Positions 1 to 9,746 are shown, counted from the stretch's first letter. The stretch is DNA of 64,000 nt from Streptomyces sp. WZ-12 (GCF_028898845.1 NZ_CP118574.1:2294001-2358000), one strand, 5' to 3'. Translations and numbers: made by a program. Notes: generated by a model from the sequence alone, not told the origin.

Positions 1-858
1 AAGGCGGATGCAGAAGCCAAGAGTAAGGCGGCCCGGAAGGCATGGGGCCAGGCCCGCAACGCGGCGGATGAGGAGTACAGCAAGGACGAGCGTGCTGCGG
101 CCGAGGCTCTTCAGGCCAAAGAGGCGGCCGACAGGGCGCTCGGCGATGCCACGAAGTGCGTGCGTGTGTCGGGCCTGACCGTCCTGGCCAATGGCCTGCC
201 CTCGAAGGTCGTCGCCGGGACCACGGTCGAATTCTCGTTCACGGTGGCCAACGCAACTGACCGCACACTGGACGTGGACCCGCTGGTCTTCTTCCGTCTG
301 CAGGCCAAGAACGAGGATCAGCACTTCATGAAGGTGCAGTGGTCGGGCGGCTCTGGCTGGCAGGAGCTGGATCAAAGGCACATCCACATTGAGCCCGTCA
401 AGGCCATGAAGCCCGGCGCCCGTGCGGATGTGAAGATGCGCATGGCGATCGAAGCGGGAGCCCCGGCCACCGATGCCTTCGCCCTCTTCGCGGGCGATGC
501 TTCCGACCAGTACAACCCGTGCGTCGACGGCCCGATGAAGCGCTACGACTTCCGTGTGCTGCCGGCCGGCGGCAAGCCCGGCACGGTCAAGGAGGCCAAG
601 CCCGGCACGGTCGAGGACAAGGACCGTCCGGTGCTGAAACCGCGTCCGGAGGCTCAAGGCGAGCGCTTTGCACGCCCGTCGGCGCAAGGGGAAGTCTCCG
701 TCAGGCCGGCGTCGGCCAACGGCGCCGGGAGCCTTGCTAGGACCGGTTCGTCGTCCGCCGTGCCGCAGCTCGCTCTCGCGGGTGGTGGTGCAGTGCTGCT
801 CGGCGCCGGGGCGGTCTTTGTCGCACGCCGCCACCGTGGGACCAAGGGCACCCGCTAG
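1..858 (+). CDS. Sortase-anchored Ala-rich surface protein (5' end missing)
   Basis: The reading frame is open from the first base, so the N-terminus lies outside the window. The visible N-terminal part is Ala/Lys/Glu-rich and coiled-coil-like. A beta-rich segment follows (about residues 55-185 of the visible part). After a Pro/Lys/Glu-rich wall-spanning stretch comes LARTG, then a hydrophobic segment and a positively charged tail (ARRHRGTKGTR). LAxTG plus membrane anchor plus basic tail is the class E sortase signal of Streptomyces, so the protein is probably covalently attached to peptidoglycan. Its partner and function are unknown. It precedes other exported proteins on the same strand. 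Confidence 0.8.
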   Translation, partial: KADAEAKSKAARKAWGQARNAADEEYSKDERAAAEALQAKEAADRALGDATKCVRVSGLTVLANGLPSKVVAGTTVEFSFTVANATDRTLDVDPLVFFRLQAKNEDQHFMKVQWSGGSGWQELDQRHIHIEPVKAMKPGARADVKMRMAIEAGAPATDAFALFAGDASDQYNPCVDGPMKRYDFRVLPAGGKPGTVKEAKPGTVEDKDRPVLKPRPEAQGERFARPSAQGEVSVRPASANGAGSLARTGSSSAVPQLALAGGGAVLLGAGAVFVARRHRGTKGTR

Positions 859-1061
859 AACCGACGCACCGACAAGGGCCCGTATCCAGGCCCCGTGTGC
901 GGGCTCGTGCACCACATCACGCGTCGTGACCGCCAGATGCGCTCGAAGGGTTCAGCGCCGGGGCGCTGCTCCGCTGGACTCTCCACGGTTTGTGCCGGTT
1001 CCGTCGTTGCACACAGGTTGGGTCGTCCATGTGCGGCCCCAGAGAGGTAATTGACATCAGT

Positions 1062-2651
1062 ATGCACAAGACACACACCACGTCCGCCCGTGTGCGGAGA
1101 GCCTTCACGCATGGGGTCGTTGCCGCGAGTGCGCTGGCCGCCGTCACCGGTGTGCTCGCGCCGGCCACTGCTGCCGCTGCACCGTCGTCGGCGGCGAGCC
1201 AGGGTGCTGATATCGGGACCGGTGAGATAGAGCGGGTCAAGGCAGCGGCCGTGGTTGGCCTTGACCCGACCCCGGACGTGATGCTGCTCAGCGACCGGGA
1301 CTTCATCTTCGCGCTGTGGGAGAAGGCCAAGGACGCTGGAGAGAGCAAGACGGCGGTGCGTCTGGCCGCCGAGGAGGCCATGCACAGCACTGTGGCTCAG
1401 GACTACGCCCGGTTCATCATCACCGGCATCCACACGGCGCATGAAGCCGACCAGCAGCGGGAACAGGACCGGGCCGATGCCGAGCGCGCGGGCCGGGAGG
1501 CCAAGGCTCGGGTGCTGATCGTGGTGGGCATCCCGGTCAGTTCGGACCTGTTGGGGCTCAGCGACGACAATTTCATCCGCAAGGTCATGAAGCATCCGGA
1601 CGCTGGTGCGCAGGTCAAGGCCGCGGCCGCGAGCGCTCTGGCTGGCGGGCCGGCCCAGTGGCGGGAGTTCATCACCAACGGGGCCCGCGAGGCACATGAC
1701 CGCGATGTCGCCAATGAGCTCAAGGAGTTGGAGGAGAAGGACCGCGAGGAGGCCCAGCGCCGCAAGGAGCGGGCCGCCCGCACGAACACGGCGGCACTGT
1801 TCGGCATCACCCCGTCCCAGGCCATGCTCGCCCTGGGCGATGACAACTTCATCCGCGAACTGATCCGCAGTGCACCGGCCGGCCTGAAGGGCTCCGAGCT
1901 CCTGGCCGCGGCCCAGCGGGCGGTGCTCAGTTCCGACCCGGAGGACTGGAAGCGGTTCCTCCACACCGGAGCCGAACAGGCCTACAAGCGCGACGCCGAG
2001 GACCGCCGCAAGAAGACCGCCGACGCCAACCGCAAAATGGTCCTGCAGATCCAGGCGGCGGCCGAGAAGGCCGGGGTGTACCCCAATCTGGTCACGAAGG
2101 CGAAGGAGGCACTGGCCGGCAGCGACGAGGACGTCGCCGAGTTCCTCAAGCCGGACAACCTGCTCCAGGCGGCGCGGCAGTCCCTCTGGTCGTTCGACTC
2201 CAAGCTGATCAACGACCCCGGGGGCCGGTACACCTGGTACATCCGCCAGTCGAATGCGGACGGGGGAGCTGTCTTTGTCGCCCCCATCGACAGGTACGCA
2301 AGCAAGCAGTCCGACCGTGAGGACGCCACCTGGGTCATCGTGGCCGCGCTCAACGGCCAACGCGGCTGCTACTCCTTTGAGTCGGTGCGCAAGCGCCACC
2401 ACTATCTGGCGGCCCAGGACGACCTCCGAGTGCGGGTCACCCCGGGCGATGGCAGTGCAACGTTCCGCAAGAACGCCACCTGGTGTGCCCGTGAAGGCTT
2501 GGCCGGCATTGGGACGTCGTTTGAGTGGGCCAGCAAGCCGGGGTACTGGCTGCGGGCGAAGTCGGGTGACTTGTACGCGGCGGCACGCGGCACGACCAAC
2601 GATTTCAAGAACGAGGCGACCTGGCTGATCGACCCCCCGCTCGCGTACTGA
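1062..2651 (+). CDS. Secreted ALF-repeat protein with C-terminal AbfB domain
   Basis: The ATG at 1062 is chosen because it begins a classical signal peptide (basic start, hydrophobic core, Ala-rich cleavage region at about residues 1-45) after a purine-rich stretch; an ATG-less start at 990 would add 24 residues before it. Residues about 50-375 are several ALF-type repeats, recognisable by the recurring LGLSDDNFIRKV / LALGDDNFIREL and DWKRFLHTGAEQAY-like phrases. Residues about 375-529 resemble an AbfB (arabinose-binding) beta-trefoil: YSFESV, FRKNATWC and GTSFEWA match the repeated phrases of that family. It probably binds a polysaccharide outside the cell. No catalytic domain is seen. Confidence 0.8.
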   Translation: MHKTHTTSARVRRAFTHGVVAASALAAVTGVLAPATAAAAPSSAASQGADIGTGEIERVKAAAVVGLDPTPDVMLLSDRDFIFALWEKAKDAGESKTAVRLAAEEAMHSTVAQDYARFIITGIHTAHEADQQREQDRADAERAGREAKARVLIVVGIPVSSDLLGLSDDNFIRKVMKHPDAGAQVKAAAASALAGGPAQWREFITNGAREAHDRDVANELKELEEKDREEAQRRKERAARTNTAALFGITPSQAMLALGDDNFIRELIRSAPAGLKGSELLAAAQRAVLSSDPEDWKRFLHTGAEQAYKRDAEDRRKKTADANRKMVLQIQAAAEKAGVYPNLVTKAKEALAGSDEDVAEFLKPDNLLQAARQSLWSFDSKLINDPGGRYTWYIRQSNADGGAVFVAPIDRYASKQSDREDATWVIVAALNGQRGCYSFESVRKRHHYLAAQDDLRVRVTPGDGSATFRKNATWCAREGLAGIGTSFEWASKPGYWLRAKSGDLYAAARGTTNDFKNEATWLIDPPLAY

Positions 2652-2696
2652 CCCGCCTCCTGCCGCTTTCCCTTTCGACAAGAACGGAAATTTTCG

Positions 2697-3251
2697 ATGT
2701 CTCGGACCCTCCGGGCCGCGCTGGCCTTCGGCGCTGGCCTCGCCGTGCTGGCAGGCAACGTGAGTGCTGCCCACGCCGCCCCCACCGCGCCCCGCGCCGC
2801 CGTTCCCACGCCGTCGGTTGTGAAGTTGCAGGTGGAGCACAGTGGCAAATGCCTCACCGTTGCGGGCGGCAGCCTCGCCAATGGCGCCAACGCAGTCCAG
2901 ACAACGTGCACCGACGGGGCAGACAACCAGTCATTCCAGTTGATCCCAGCCGGCAACGCGACGTTCATGGTGCGGGCCATGCACAGCGGCAAGTGCCTCG
3001 AAGTGGAGAACAGCGGCACAGGGGCCGGCGCGAACGTCCAGCAGTGGTGGTGCGTCGACGGCCCTCAGCAACGTTGGCGCCTGGTCATGGTCGATGCCCC
3101 CAAGAAGCTCTACGAACTGCGCCCCACGCACACCGACAACCGCTGCCTGGACATCGCAGGTTCCAGTCTCAACGACGGTGCGAACGCCGGGCAGTGGTAC
3201 TGCAACGGCGACGCCAACCAGCGCTGGCGACTCAAGCCGGCTAAGGCCTGA
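2697..3251 (+). CDS. Secreted ricin B-type lectin protein
   Basis: This 184-residue protein begins with a signal peptide (MSRTLRAALAFGAGL.. to AHAA). The rest is one beta-trefoil with three similar subdomains, each containing a SGKCL/DNRCLD phrase and a Q-x-W-type ending (NQSFQL, QQRWRL, NQRWRL), the hallmark of ricin-type carbohydrate binding. It follows the ALF/AbfB gene by 45 bp, so co-transcription is likely. No enzyme domain is attached, so it is a stand-alone lectin. The ligand is unknown. Confidence 0.8.
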   Translation: MSRTLRAALAFGAGLAVLAGNVSAAHAAPTAPRAAVPTPSVVKLQVEHSGKCLTVAGGSLANGANAVQTTCTDGADNQSFQLIPAGNATFMVRAMHSGKCLEVENSGTGAGANVQQWWCVDGPQQRWRLVMVDAPKKLYELRPTHTDNRCLDIAGSSLNDGANAGQWYCNGDANQRWRLKPAKA

Positions 3252-3264
3252 CTCGCTCGCGCCC

Positions 3265-3297
3265 GCCGAGCTGGTCGCCCCTGGTGACCGGCTCGGC
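3265..3297. terminator. Hairpin downstream of the lectin gene
   Basis: GCCGAGC at 3265-3271 pairs with GCTCGGC at 3291-3297, and GGTC/GACC pairs inside. No T-run follows. It is a weak terminator or attenuator candidate between the two lectin genes. Confidence 0.4.
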
Positions 3298-3366
3298 CCT
3301 GCCGGGCAATGTCCCGCGCCCAACCCCGTCCGGCTCCCAACCCATCGAGAAGAAACGGACTTGAAG

Positions 3367-4008
3367 ATGTCTCGGTCCATCCGAGCGGCCCTGGTCATTG
3401 CCTGCAGCGTTGCCGCACTGACCGCCGGCACAACCACCGCCTACGCGAGCGGGGACGACGCCACAAGGGAAGCCGCCATGAACGCGGCCAAGGCCGCGGA
3501 TAAGGCCGCCGAAGCCGCCCGCGAGGCCGCCAAGAAGACCCAGACCGCCAAGGACGCCGCTTCGACAAAGGGCGACATCGTCCGGCTTCAGGTCGCTCGC
3601 AGCGGCAAGTGCCTGAGCATCGACTCCGCCAGTATGGCCAATGGCGCGGGTGCACTGCAGTGGACCTGCAACGAGGGCAAGGCGCAGCAGTGGCGCGCCA
3701 TACCCACCGTCGACTCCTCTTACGTGCTGCGTAACGAGAACAGTGGCAAGTGCCTTGAGGTGGAGAACAGCGGCAAGCAGGCCGGTGCACGTGTCCAACA
3801 GTGGGACTGCAGTGGCGGAGGCCCCCAGTTGCGCTGGCGGATGGTTCTTGTCGACGCGGTCAGCGAGCTCTACCAGCTGCAGCCCATGCACACCCCGGAT
3901 CGCTGCCTGGGCATCGCCAAGTCCAGCGTTGAGGACGGTGCGAACGCCTTGCAGTGGTCCTGCAACCAGACTACGCCCGAGTTGTGGGGGATCCACCTGG
4001 TCAAGTGA
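3367..4008 (+). CDS. Secreted ricin-type lectin with Ala/Lys coiled linker
   Basis: The ATG at 3367 starts a signal peptide (MSRSIRAALVIACSVAAL to AYAS) close in sequence to that of the preceding lectin gene, pointing to local duplication. The longer upstream open frame overlaps that gene and is rejected. Residues about 25-60 are an Ala/Lys/Glu helix (EAAMNAAKAADKAAEAAREA), like the stalks of the large proteins nearby. Residues about 65-213 form a ricin B-like trefoil with SGKCLSIDSAS, SGKCLEVENSG and DRCLGIAKSS and W-containing subdomain ends (QQWRAI, LRWRMV, LWGIHL). It probably displays carbohydrate-binding activity on or near the cell wall. Confidence 0.8.
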   Translation: MSRSIRAALVIACSVAALTAGTTTAYASGDDATREAAMNAAKAADKAAEAAREAAKKTQTAKDAASTKGDIVRLQVARSGKCLSIDSASMANGAGALQWTCNEGKAQQWRAIPTVDSSYVLRNENSGKCLEVENSGKQAGARVQQWDCSGGGPQLRWRMVLVDAVSELYQLQPMHTPDRCLGIAKSSVEDGANALQWSCNQTTPELWGIHLVK

Positions 4009-4054
4009 CCTGTCGATCCGCGCCGCGACAGCGCGGCGGTGAGTTTCCAAATTC

Positions 4055-4093
4055 TGTGAAGGACCTGCCGTGCAAACGGTGCCGTCCTTCACA
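4055..4093. terminator. Hairpin after the second lectin gene
   Basis: TGTGAAGGAC (4055-4064) pairs perfectly with GTCCTTCACA (4084-4093), with an inner CCGT/ACGG pairing. It lies 46 bp after the lectin stop codon. There is no U-tract, as is common in Streptomyces. Confidence 0.55.
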
Positions 4094-4200
4094 TGAGTAG
4101 TGACCGTCGTTTCCCGGCGAGCCGTGCCTGGCGCATTCCTGTCTGCCTTCTTGTCGTGCACGGCCCGAGCGGAAGTTCCTTTTTCCTATAGGGGGTTTCA

Positions 4201-5325
4201 GTGAGTCGCACGTGGCGGGTTGCGCAGGGGGTGCTGGTTGGCGTGCTGGCCGGCGGGAGCGTTGCCTCGGCAGTCGCCCCGGCGTGGGCCAAGGCCCCGC
4301 AGGCTGCCGTCTTGGCCGACCAGCCGTCCGACCAGCACTCTTCCCAGTCCTCCGAGCCGCTGTCGGGCATCACGGCTGCGGCGACTGAAGAGGCCCGTCA
4401 GCGTGTTCTGGCGATAGCCAAGTCGTACCTGCCGGCCGAGATACGGGTATCGGCGTGGAACGCGCTGCGCAATGTGCGGGGGGATGAAGCGATCGCACAG
4501 TGGCTGGCCCCTGGCGGCGGCTTTGACCTGGCCAAGCAGCGGGCACAGAGTACCCGGGCGCGGAACAAAGCCTTTTGCGAACGGGTGGTGCGCACCCATA
4601 CCAGGGAGTTCTCCCCCGCGGTGCGGGATGCGGCCGAGCGTGCGCTCAAGGGCTCGGCCGCCGATCAGGCGGCGTTTGTGAAGTCCGGATACGCCCAGGC
4701 CCAACGGCGTGACCGCGCGGTGCGGGAGGCGGATGCCGCCCGTCGGCAGGAAGTCGCCGGCCGGGACCGGGACTTCGTACGTGCCCTCGCGGAGCACGAC
4801 CCGGGTGAGCAGGTGCGGGCCGCGGCGCAGTGGGCGCTGCGGGACGGCGCCGGTGATGAGGACATCGCGGAGTTCTTCGGCTACGGCTGGGTGAGCGGCG
4901 CGGCGTTGGATCTGGAGAGTTACCGGATGCGGGTCGCGGACGCCGAGGTGGTTCGCCATCGTCTCCTGTCCCGTCTGATCGAGCAGGCCGTGGCGGCGGA
5001 GGAGGCGGCGCAGGGTTCGGCCGATGCCGCGAAGGCACGGGCCGAGGCCGAACGGGCCTGGAAGGCGGTGGCCGAGCACTCCAGCGCCGGGTGGCAGGCG
5101 TGGCTGGCCGAGCAAGCCGCCGCGAAGGCGCAGGCGGAGAACTGGAAGAACATCGCCCAGGCCGCCCGGGACGCGGTGGACGGGATCTGGAAGGACATCG
5201 CCGCACCGGCCCAGGCGAACCAGGATGCCTGGGCCAGAGAGCAGCAGGAGGCGGCCGACGCCGCCGGTCTTTGGAAGGGTGCCTTCGACCGGGCCCGGGA
5301 CGGCGAAGACCGCGTCAAGAGCTGA
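4201..5325 (+). CDS. Secreted ALF-repeat coiled-coil protein
   Basis: It starts with GTG, preceded by a GGGGG ribosome-binding site at 4191-4195. A signal peptide (about residues 1-30, ending AWAKA) precedes at least three ALF-type repeats up to about residue 240 (VRVSAWNALRNV.., VRDAAERALKG.., VRAAAQWALRDG..). The last 130 residues are a W/A/E-rich helical coiled coil (EKAWKAVAEHS-like, WKNIAQAARDAV). It has no toxin, HINT or anchor. It could be a shortened paralogue of the large toxin that follows, or a separate surface structural protein. Confidence 0.75.
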   Translation: MSRTWRVAQGVLVGVLAGGSVASAVAPAWAKAPQAAVLADQPSDQHSSQSSEPLSGITAAATEEARQRVLAIAKSYLPAEIRVSAWNALRNVRGDEAIAQWLAPGGGFDLAKQRAQSTRARNKAFCERVVRTHTREFSPAVRDAAERALKGSAADQAAFVKSGYAQAQRRDRAVREADAARRQEVAGRDRDFVRALAEHDPGEQVRAAAQWALRDGAGDEDIAEFFGYGWVSGAALDLESYRMRVADAEVVRHRLLSRLIEQAVAAEEAAQGSADAAKARAEAERAWKAVAEHSSAGWQAWLAEQAAAKAQAENWKNIAQAARDAVDGIWKDIAAPAQANQDAWAREQQEAADAAGLWKGAFDRARDGEDRVKS

Positions 5326-5397
5326 TCGCGCCTCAAGGGCTGCTCTCCCGCCCGTTGTTGGCCCTTCCCTCCTTGCGCTGATCGCTCATTTTTCCTC

Positions 5398-5435
5398 GTC
5401 CCTGCCCTGGTTGCACATACCGGGCAGGGACTTTT
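5398..5435 (+). terminator. Rho-independent terminator before the toxin gene
   Basis: GTCCCTGCCC (5398-5407) pairs perfectly with GGGCAGGGAC (5422-5431), followed by TTTT. It separates the ALF gene from the toxin gene 37 bp downstream, so the toxin probably has its own promoter or depends on readthrough. Confidence 0.75.
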
Positions 5436-5471
5436 CTGACCATTTTCGCTTACCAAAGGTGGTTATTTCCC

Positions 5472-8400
5472 TTGATAGGTAGATTCCGACCTGGAGCCAG
5501 TCGGCCACACAGTCGTGTGGGTCCGGTGGCCCGAAAGGCCGTGTCCGCGGCGGTGGTAGCGGCCCTGCTGGGCGGTGCGTCCGCCCAGGTCGCGTCGGCC
5601 ACCCCTGCTCCTTCGCCGTCTGATCGGCAGGGCTCGGTCACCCAGGCTCTGTCCGCACTGGACCGTCTGGCCGCTTCGCTGCCCAAGACAGGCTCCACGC
5701 AGGCTCCCACTGCGCCGTCGAAGCTGGCGCGGATGAGCGCGGAGGGAGACCGGCAACTGGTGGAGACCTACGCGGAGTTCGCCGAGGAGGAGGAAGTCCG
5801 CGAGGCCGCCAAGAAGGCCCTGGAAAGCAGCGATCCGAACGCGATCCGGGAGTTCCTGGAGCACGGTGAGGCCGAGGCCCGTCAGCGAGCCAAGGACAAG
5901 AAGGACGGCGTCGACGCCAGCAACCGCAAGAAGATCGAGGCGATGCGCGGCAGTGGCGGGCCGCACTTCAACGCTGAGGTCGAACGCGTGCTGGGCCCCA
6001 AGGCCACGGCCACGGACCGTGCCGACTTCCTTGCCTTCGGCGCAGAGATCGCCCGGCAGCGGGATGCGAAGGATGAGCAGACCGCCAAGGAACGCGCCGC
6101 CGAACTCCGCAAGCGCGTTCAGATGCTGGCCGGCGTCGGCGGGCCGGAGGTGCAGAAAGCCGCCCAGGCCGCACTGGCCGCCGGTACTGACAAGGCGATT
6201 GAGGAGTTCCTGGAAAAGGGCTACCAGATCGCCGCGCAGAAGGACGCCGACGACCGCGCCGCGCACGAGAAGGCGCTGAAGGAGGCCCAGGAGGCCGCGG
6301 AGAAGCTGCGGGATCTGGCGCAGCGGACCGCCCGCGCGGCCGAGGCGCGTACCAAGCTGATCGCCGTCCACGGGGATGCCGTCAGGGAGCTCAAAACAGC
6401 TTCCAACGCGATGACGCAGGCGGCCGCGGCCGCCCGTGAGGCCGATCGGATGCTGTCGGCGGACCGGGCCGGCAAGCGTCTGTCGGACTACGCAGGCGTC
6501 AAAGCCGAGGTCGCCCGCCAGGTCGAGTACGCGGGCGATGCGGCCCAGGCGGCCAAGGTCGCAGCGGCCCAGGCCAAGGTGCAGGCCGACATCCTGGTGG
6601 AGACCGGGCTGACGCACGGCACCCAGTGGGCCGAAGTCGCCTACGGCATCGAAGCCGCGGCCGATGCGGCGGCCAAGGCCGCCCAGAGTGCCCAGCATGC
6701 CGTGGACGCCACCGCAGCCGACGCAGCCGCGCTGAACAGCAAGAACGCAGCCCAGGCACACGAGCAACAAGCCAAGAAGTGGCGGGCCAACGCCGAAGAG
6801 CAGGCCAAGGCCGCAGCCCAGATGGCCGCAGCCGCCGAAAAGCAGGCCAAAATCGCCGCCGATGCGGCCGCCCGGAGCAAGCAGGCCCGCATCGACGCCG
6901 AGACGGCCGAGCAAGAGGCATGGGAGCACGCCAAGAAGACCCGACAGGCACGCATCGAGGCCGAGCGGCAGGCACGGATCGCTGCCGAGCAGCGCCAGAT
7001 CGCCGAACGTGAACGCAACCTGGCCGCCCAGGCCCGCGCCCGCGCCGAACGCGAGCGGAACGCCGCCGCGGCGGCACGGGCCCGTGCGGAAGCCGAGGCA
7101 CGTACCGCCTCGGCGCTCCGGGCGCAGGCCCAGGCCGCCGCAGCACAGGCGGCTTCCGCCCGGGCCAGCGCAGCAGAGAAGGAAGGTATCGCCGCCCAGG
7201 CCGACGAAAAGGCCCGCGGCGAGGAGAACAACGCCCGCGAGGCAAGAAACAAGGCGTTCCAAGCCGAGCAGAACCACCAGGCCAAGGAAGCACGCGCGCG
7301 GGCGACCGAGGCGATGGCCGCCTCAGGCCGTGGCACCGCGGCTGCCGGTGAGGCCAATACCGCAGCACAAGCAGCACGGGCGGACGCCAACACCGCCGGG
7401 GCGGCTGCCAGTTCGGCCCGCAGCGCGGCCGACGGAGCCAGCAGTGCGGCCATGAGGTCCCGCGCCGCGGCCACTGAAGCCGCAGGCCACGCCGCCCGAG
7501 CGCGGGCAGCCGCCGCAGAAGCCACCGCACACGCCGCCAAGGCCAACGCGGCCGCCAACAACGCCGAAGCCGCCGCCGCACGCGCCAACCAAGCCGCCAA
7601 CAAGGCTGAGGCCGAGTACCAGGCCACCAACGCCGCAGCCCAACGAGCCAACACCAAGGCAGCCGAAGCCACCGCCCAGGAAGCCCGCGCCGGCATCGCC
7701 GCACACGAGGCATCCCGCCTGGCCGGACTAGCAGCCCAGCACGCCAACAACGCCCTGCAGGCAGCCAACCGCACCAGAGACGAAGCCGACGGCGCCGTCC
7801 GCGAAGCCGCTATGGCCCGCCTCCAGGCCACCGTCGCCGTCCAGGCCTCTGGCGCCGCACGCACCACCGCCGCCGGCATCGCTGACCCCGCCAACACTGC
7901 CATCGAGCTGACAGCCCCCTTCACCGGCAAGGACCTCGACGCCGACTTCACTGCCGAGGTCGCCAAGGCCGCCCTCGAGACGGGTGAGGAGCAGGTTGCC
8001 TCGGCAGAGGCCAAGGCCGCCGAAGCGGTCAAGGCCGCCGAGGACGCCGAGGCTGCCGCCAAGCGGGCAGGCGCCCAGGTCGCCCCTGCCTTCAAGGCCG
8101 CCGCCGACGCCGCCCGTTCCTCGGCCAACGCCGCACGGTCCGCGGCCGCGGCCATGAAGTCCGCAGCCGAAGCAGCCGCCGACGGCGCCAAGGCCAGGGC
8201 CGCCGCAGCATCCGCCAACAAGGCCGACACCCAGGCCAAGGGCGACGCCGACCTCGCTCGCCAAGCCGCCAACCAGGCCGCCAAGGACGCGGCAGCCGCA
8301 CGCAAAGCAGCCAACGAGGCCGAAGCCGAAGCCGCACGGGCCCGCAAGGCAGCCGCCGAGGCAGACCAACACGCCGCCGCGGCCAACAGTGCCGCCAACC

Positions 8401-9746
8401 AGGCCGAACACGAAGCCAGCGTCGCCCAAGGCGCGGCAGCCCAGGCGGAAAAGGACGCCGCCGCCGCCGACAAACTCGCCAGCTCCGCGGAAAACCACGC
8501 CAAGTCCGCGGAAGAAGCCGCCAAGAACGCCAACAAGTACGCCCAGGAAGCCAAGGAGACCGCCGAGAAGGCCGAGGAATACGAACGCGAACAGGAACGC
8601 AAACGCCGCGCAGAAGCCGTTAAGGAAATAGGTAAGGGCGGCAGTCAAGAGCTGACGGAAGAGCAAAAGCTCACACTTGAGATTTCCGGCATATTGCCTG
8701 AGCAGTTGGAGAATGCCAACAAGATCAACGGAAAGTCGATTGGTGACTTTCTGGAGGAAAGCGGTGGCGAGATCCTCAAGGGTCTCCTCGGGCTCGACGA
8801 CATCGAGAAGTGCTTCACCGAAGGCAACGTCGAAAGCTGCATCTGGACGCTCGTCGGCATCCTCCCGTGGGGCAAGGCGTTCCAGGCCATCAAGGAATTC
8901 CCGGCAGTCTCCAAGGCCATCTACCGCACCGTCACCGGCTTCGGTAAGTTCATGCGCGAGTCCTCTGCGGCAAAGAAGCAGATCAGCAATGCAGAGGGAG
9001 TCCTGGAAAAGTACCGTAAGGATTGCCCGGTGGGGAACAGCTTCACGCCGGAGACGCCGGTGCTGATGGCCGACGGTACGCACAAACCAATAAAGGATAC
9101 TCGCGTCGGCCAGCAGGTTTTGGCCACCGACCCCGCTACAGGAAAGACCGAAGCGAAAGAAATCACCAACGTGATCGTTGGCGAGGGCCAGAAGCACCTG
9201 GTCCAGATTGCCATCGACACCGACGGCGAAGACGGCGATACCACCGGCACGGTGAACGCCACTGATAATCATCCGTTCTGGGAGATCAACAAGGCCAGCT
9301 GGCTGGACGCCAAGGACCTCAAGGCAGGAGACCGCCTCCGCACCCCCAACGGAGAGCCGCGAGAGGTCATCGGCACGCGCACCTCGACTGAGAGCCGCAC
9401 GGTCTACAACCTCTCCGTCGAGGGTATCCACACGTACTATGTGCTGGCGGGGGCCACGCCGATCCTCGTCCACAACAGCAACTGCTGGTCGAAATACGAG
9501 GACATCACAGACCCCAAGGCTCGCGTGAAGAATGTGCGGACGAACGTCGGCCCCAAGGAATTTGGAGAAAATCTTGAGGCTAACGGGTGGACCCGCATCG
9601 AAAGGGGGCCGAACGTTGAATATCAGAAGGATGGGGCGCGATACTTCCTGCGAGCCAAAGCCAAGACTGTCGAAGGATGGACAGCGGACTACTACAGGCC
9701 AGGATCGAAGAATGCCGACATCAAGATCAGGCTGGGGGATCAGTAA
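5472..9746 (+). CDS. Polymorphic toxin: ALF repeats, long coiled coil, HINT, C-terminal toxin
   Basis: TTG start, supported by AAAGGTGG at 5455-5462 nine bases upstream; a GTG at 5526 is the alternative. An Arg-rich signal peptide (about 1-42) leads into ALF repeats (about 75-270), then an extremely Ala-rich coiled coil to about 1050. A short pretoxin region (about 1051-1185) follows. A HINT/pretoxin protease domain (about 1187-1333) opens with NSFTPETPVLMADG, contains TDNHPFWEI and ends YYVLAGATPILVHN. The last 90 residues (CWSKYEDITDP to IKIRLGDQ) are the variable toxin tip; I cannot name its family, though its size and compact alpha/beta look fit an RNase-type toxin. HINT domains of this class release the toxin by self-cleavage. 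Confidence 0.85.
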   Translation: MIGRFRPGASRPHSRVGPVARKAVSAAVVAALLGGASAQVASATPAPSPSDRQGSVTQALSALDRLAASLPKTGSTQAPTAPSKLARMSAEGDRQLVETYAEFAEEEEVREAAKKALESSDPNAIREFLEHGEAEARQRAKDKKDGVDASNRKKIEAMRGSGGPHFNAEVERVLGPKATATDRADFLAFGAEIARQRDAKDEQTAKERAAELRKRVQMLAGVGGPEVQKAAQAALAAGTDKAIEEFLEKGYQIAAQKDADDRAAHEKALKEAQEAAEKLRDLAQRTARAAEARTKLIAVHGDAVRELKTASNAMTQAAAAAREADRMLSADRAGKRLSDYAGVKAEVARQVEYAGDAAQAAKVAAAQAKVQADILVETGLTHGTQWAEVAYGIEAAADAAAKAAQSAQHAVDATAADAAALNSKNAAQAHEQQAKKWRANAEEQAKAAAQMAAAAEKQAKIAADAAARSKQARIDAETAEQEAWEHAKKTRQARIEAERQARIAAEQRQIAERERNLAAQARARAERERNAAAAARARAEAEARTASALRAQAQAAAAQAASARASAAEKEGIAAQADEKARGEENNAREARNKAFQAEQNHQAKEARARATEAMAASGRGTAAAGEANTAAQAARADANTAGAAASSARSAADGASSAAMRSRAAATEAAGHAARARAAAAEATAHAAKANAAANNAEAAAARANQAANKAEAEYQATNAAAQRANTKAAEATAQEARAGIAAHEASRLAGLAAQHANNALQAANRTRDEADGAVREAAMARLQATVAVQASGAARTTAAGIADPANTAIELTAPFTGKDLDADFTAEVAKAALETGEEQVASAEAKAAEAVKAAEDAEAAAKRAGAQVAPAFKAAADAARSSANAARSAAAAMKSAAEAAADGAKARAAAASANKADTQAKGDADLARQAANQAAKDAAAARKAANEAEAEAARARKAAAEADQHAAAANSAANQAEHEASVAQGAAAQAEKDAAAADKLASSAENHAKSAEEAAKNANKYAQEAKETAEKAEEYEREQERKRRAEAVKEIGKGGSQELTEEQKLTLEISGILPEQLENANKINGKSIGDFLEESGGEILKGLLGLDDIEKCFTEGNVESCIWTLVGILPWGKAFQAIKEFPAVSKAIYRTVTGFGKFMRESSAAKKQISNAEGVLEKYRKDCPVGNSFTPETPVLMADGTHKPIKDTRVGQQVLATDPATGKTEAKEITNVIVGEGQKHLVQIAIDTDGEDGDTTGTVNATDNHPFWEINKASWLDAKDLKAGDRLRTPNGEPREVIGTRTSTESRTVYNLSVEGIHTYYVLAGATPILVHNSNCWSKYEDITDPKARVKNVRTNVGPKEFGENLEANGWTRIERGPNVEYQKDGARYFLRAKAKTVEGWTADYYRPGSKNADIKIRLGDQ

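Noticed and set aside
855..2840. 661-codon open frame on the minus strand
   Set aside because: It is the shadow of the ALF/AbfB and lectin genes; plus-strand frames have signal peptides and domains, this one only Gly/Arg/Leu-rich noise.
5463..7277. 604-codon minus-strand frame, Gly/Leu-rich, and a similar one at 7728-9473
   Set aside because: Antisense of the Ala-rich coiled coil and HINT region; composition is fully explained by complementing Ala/Glu/Lys codons.
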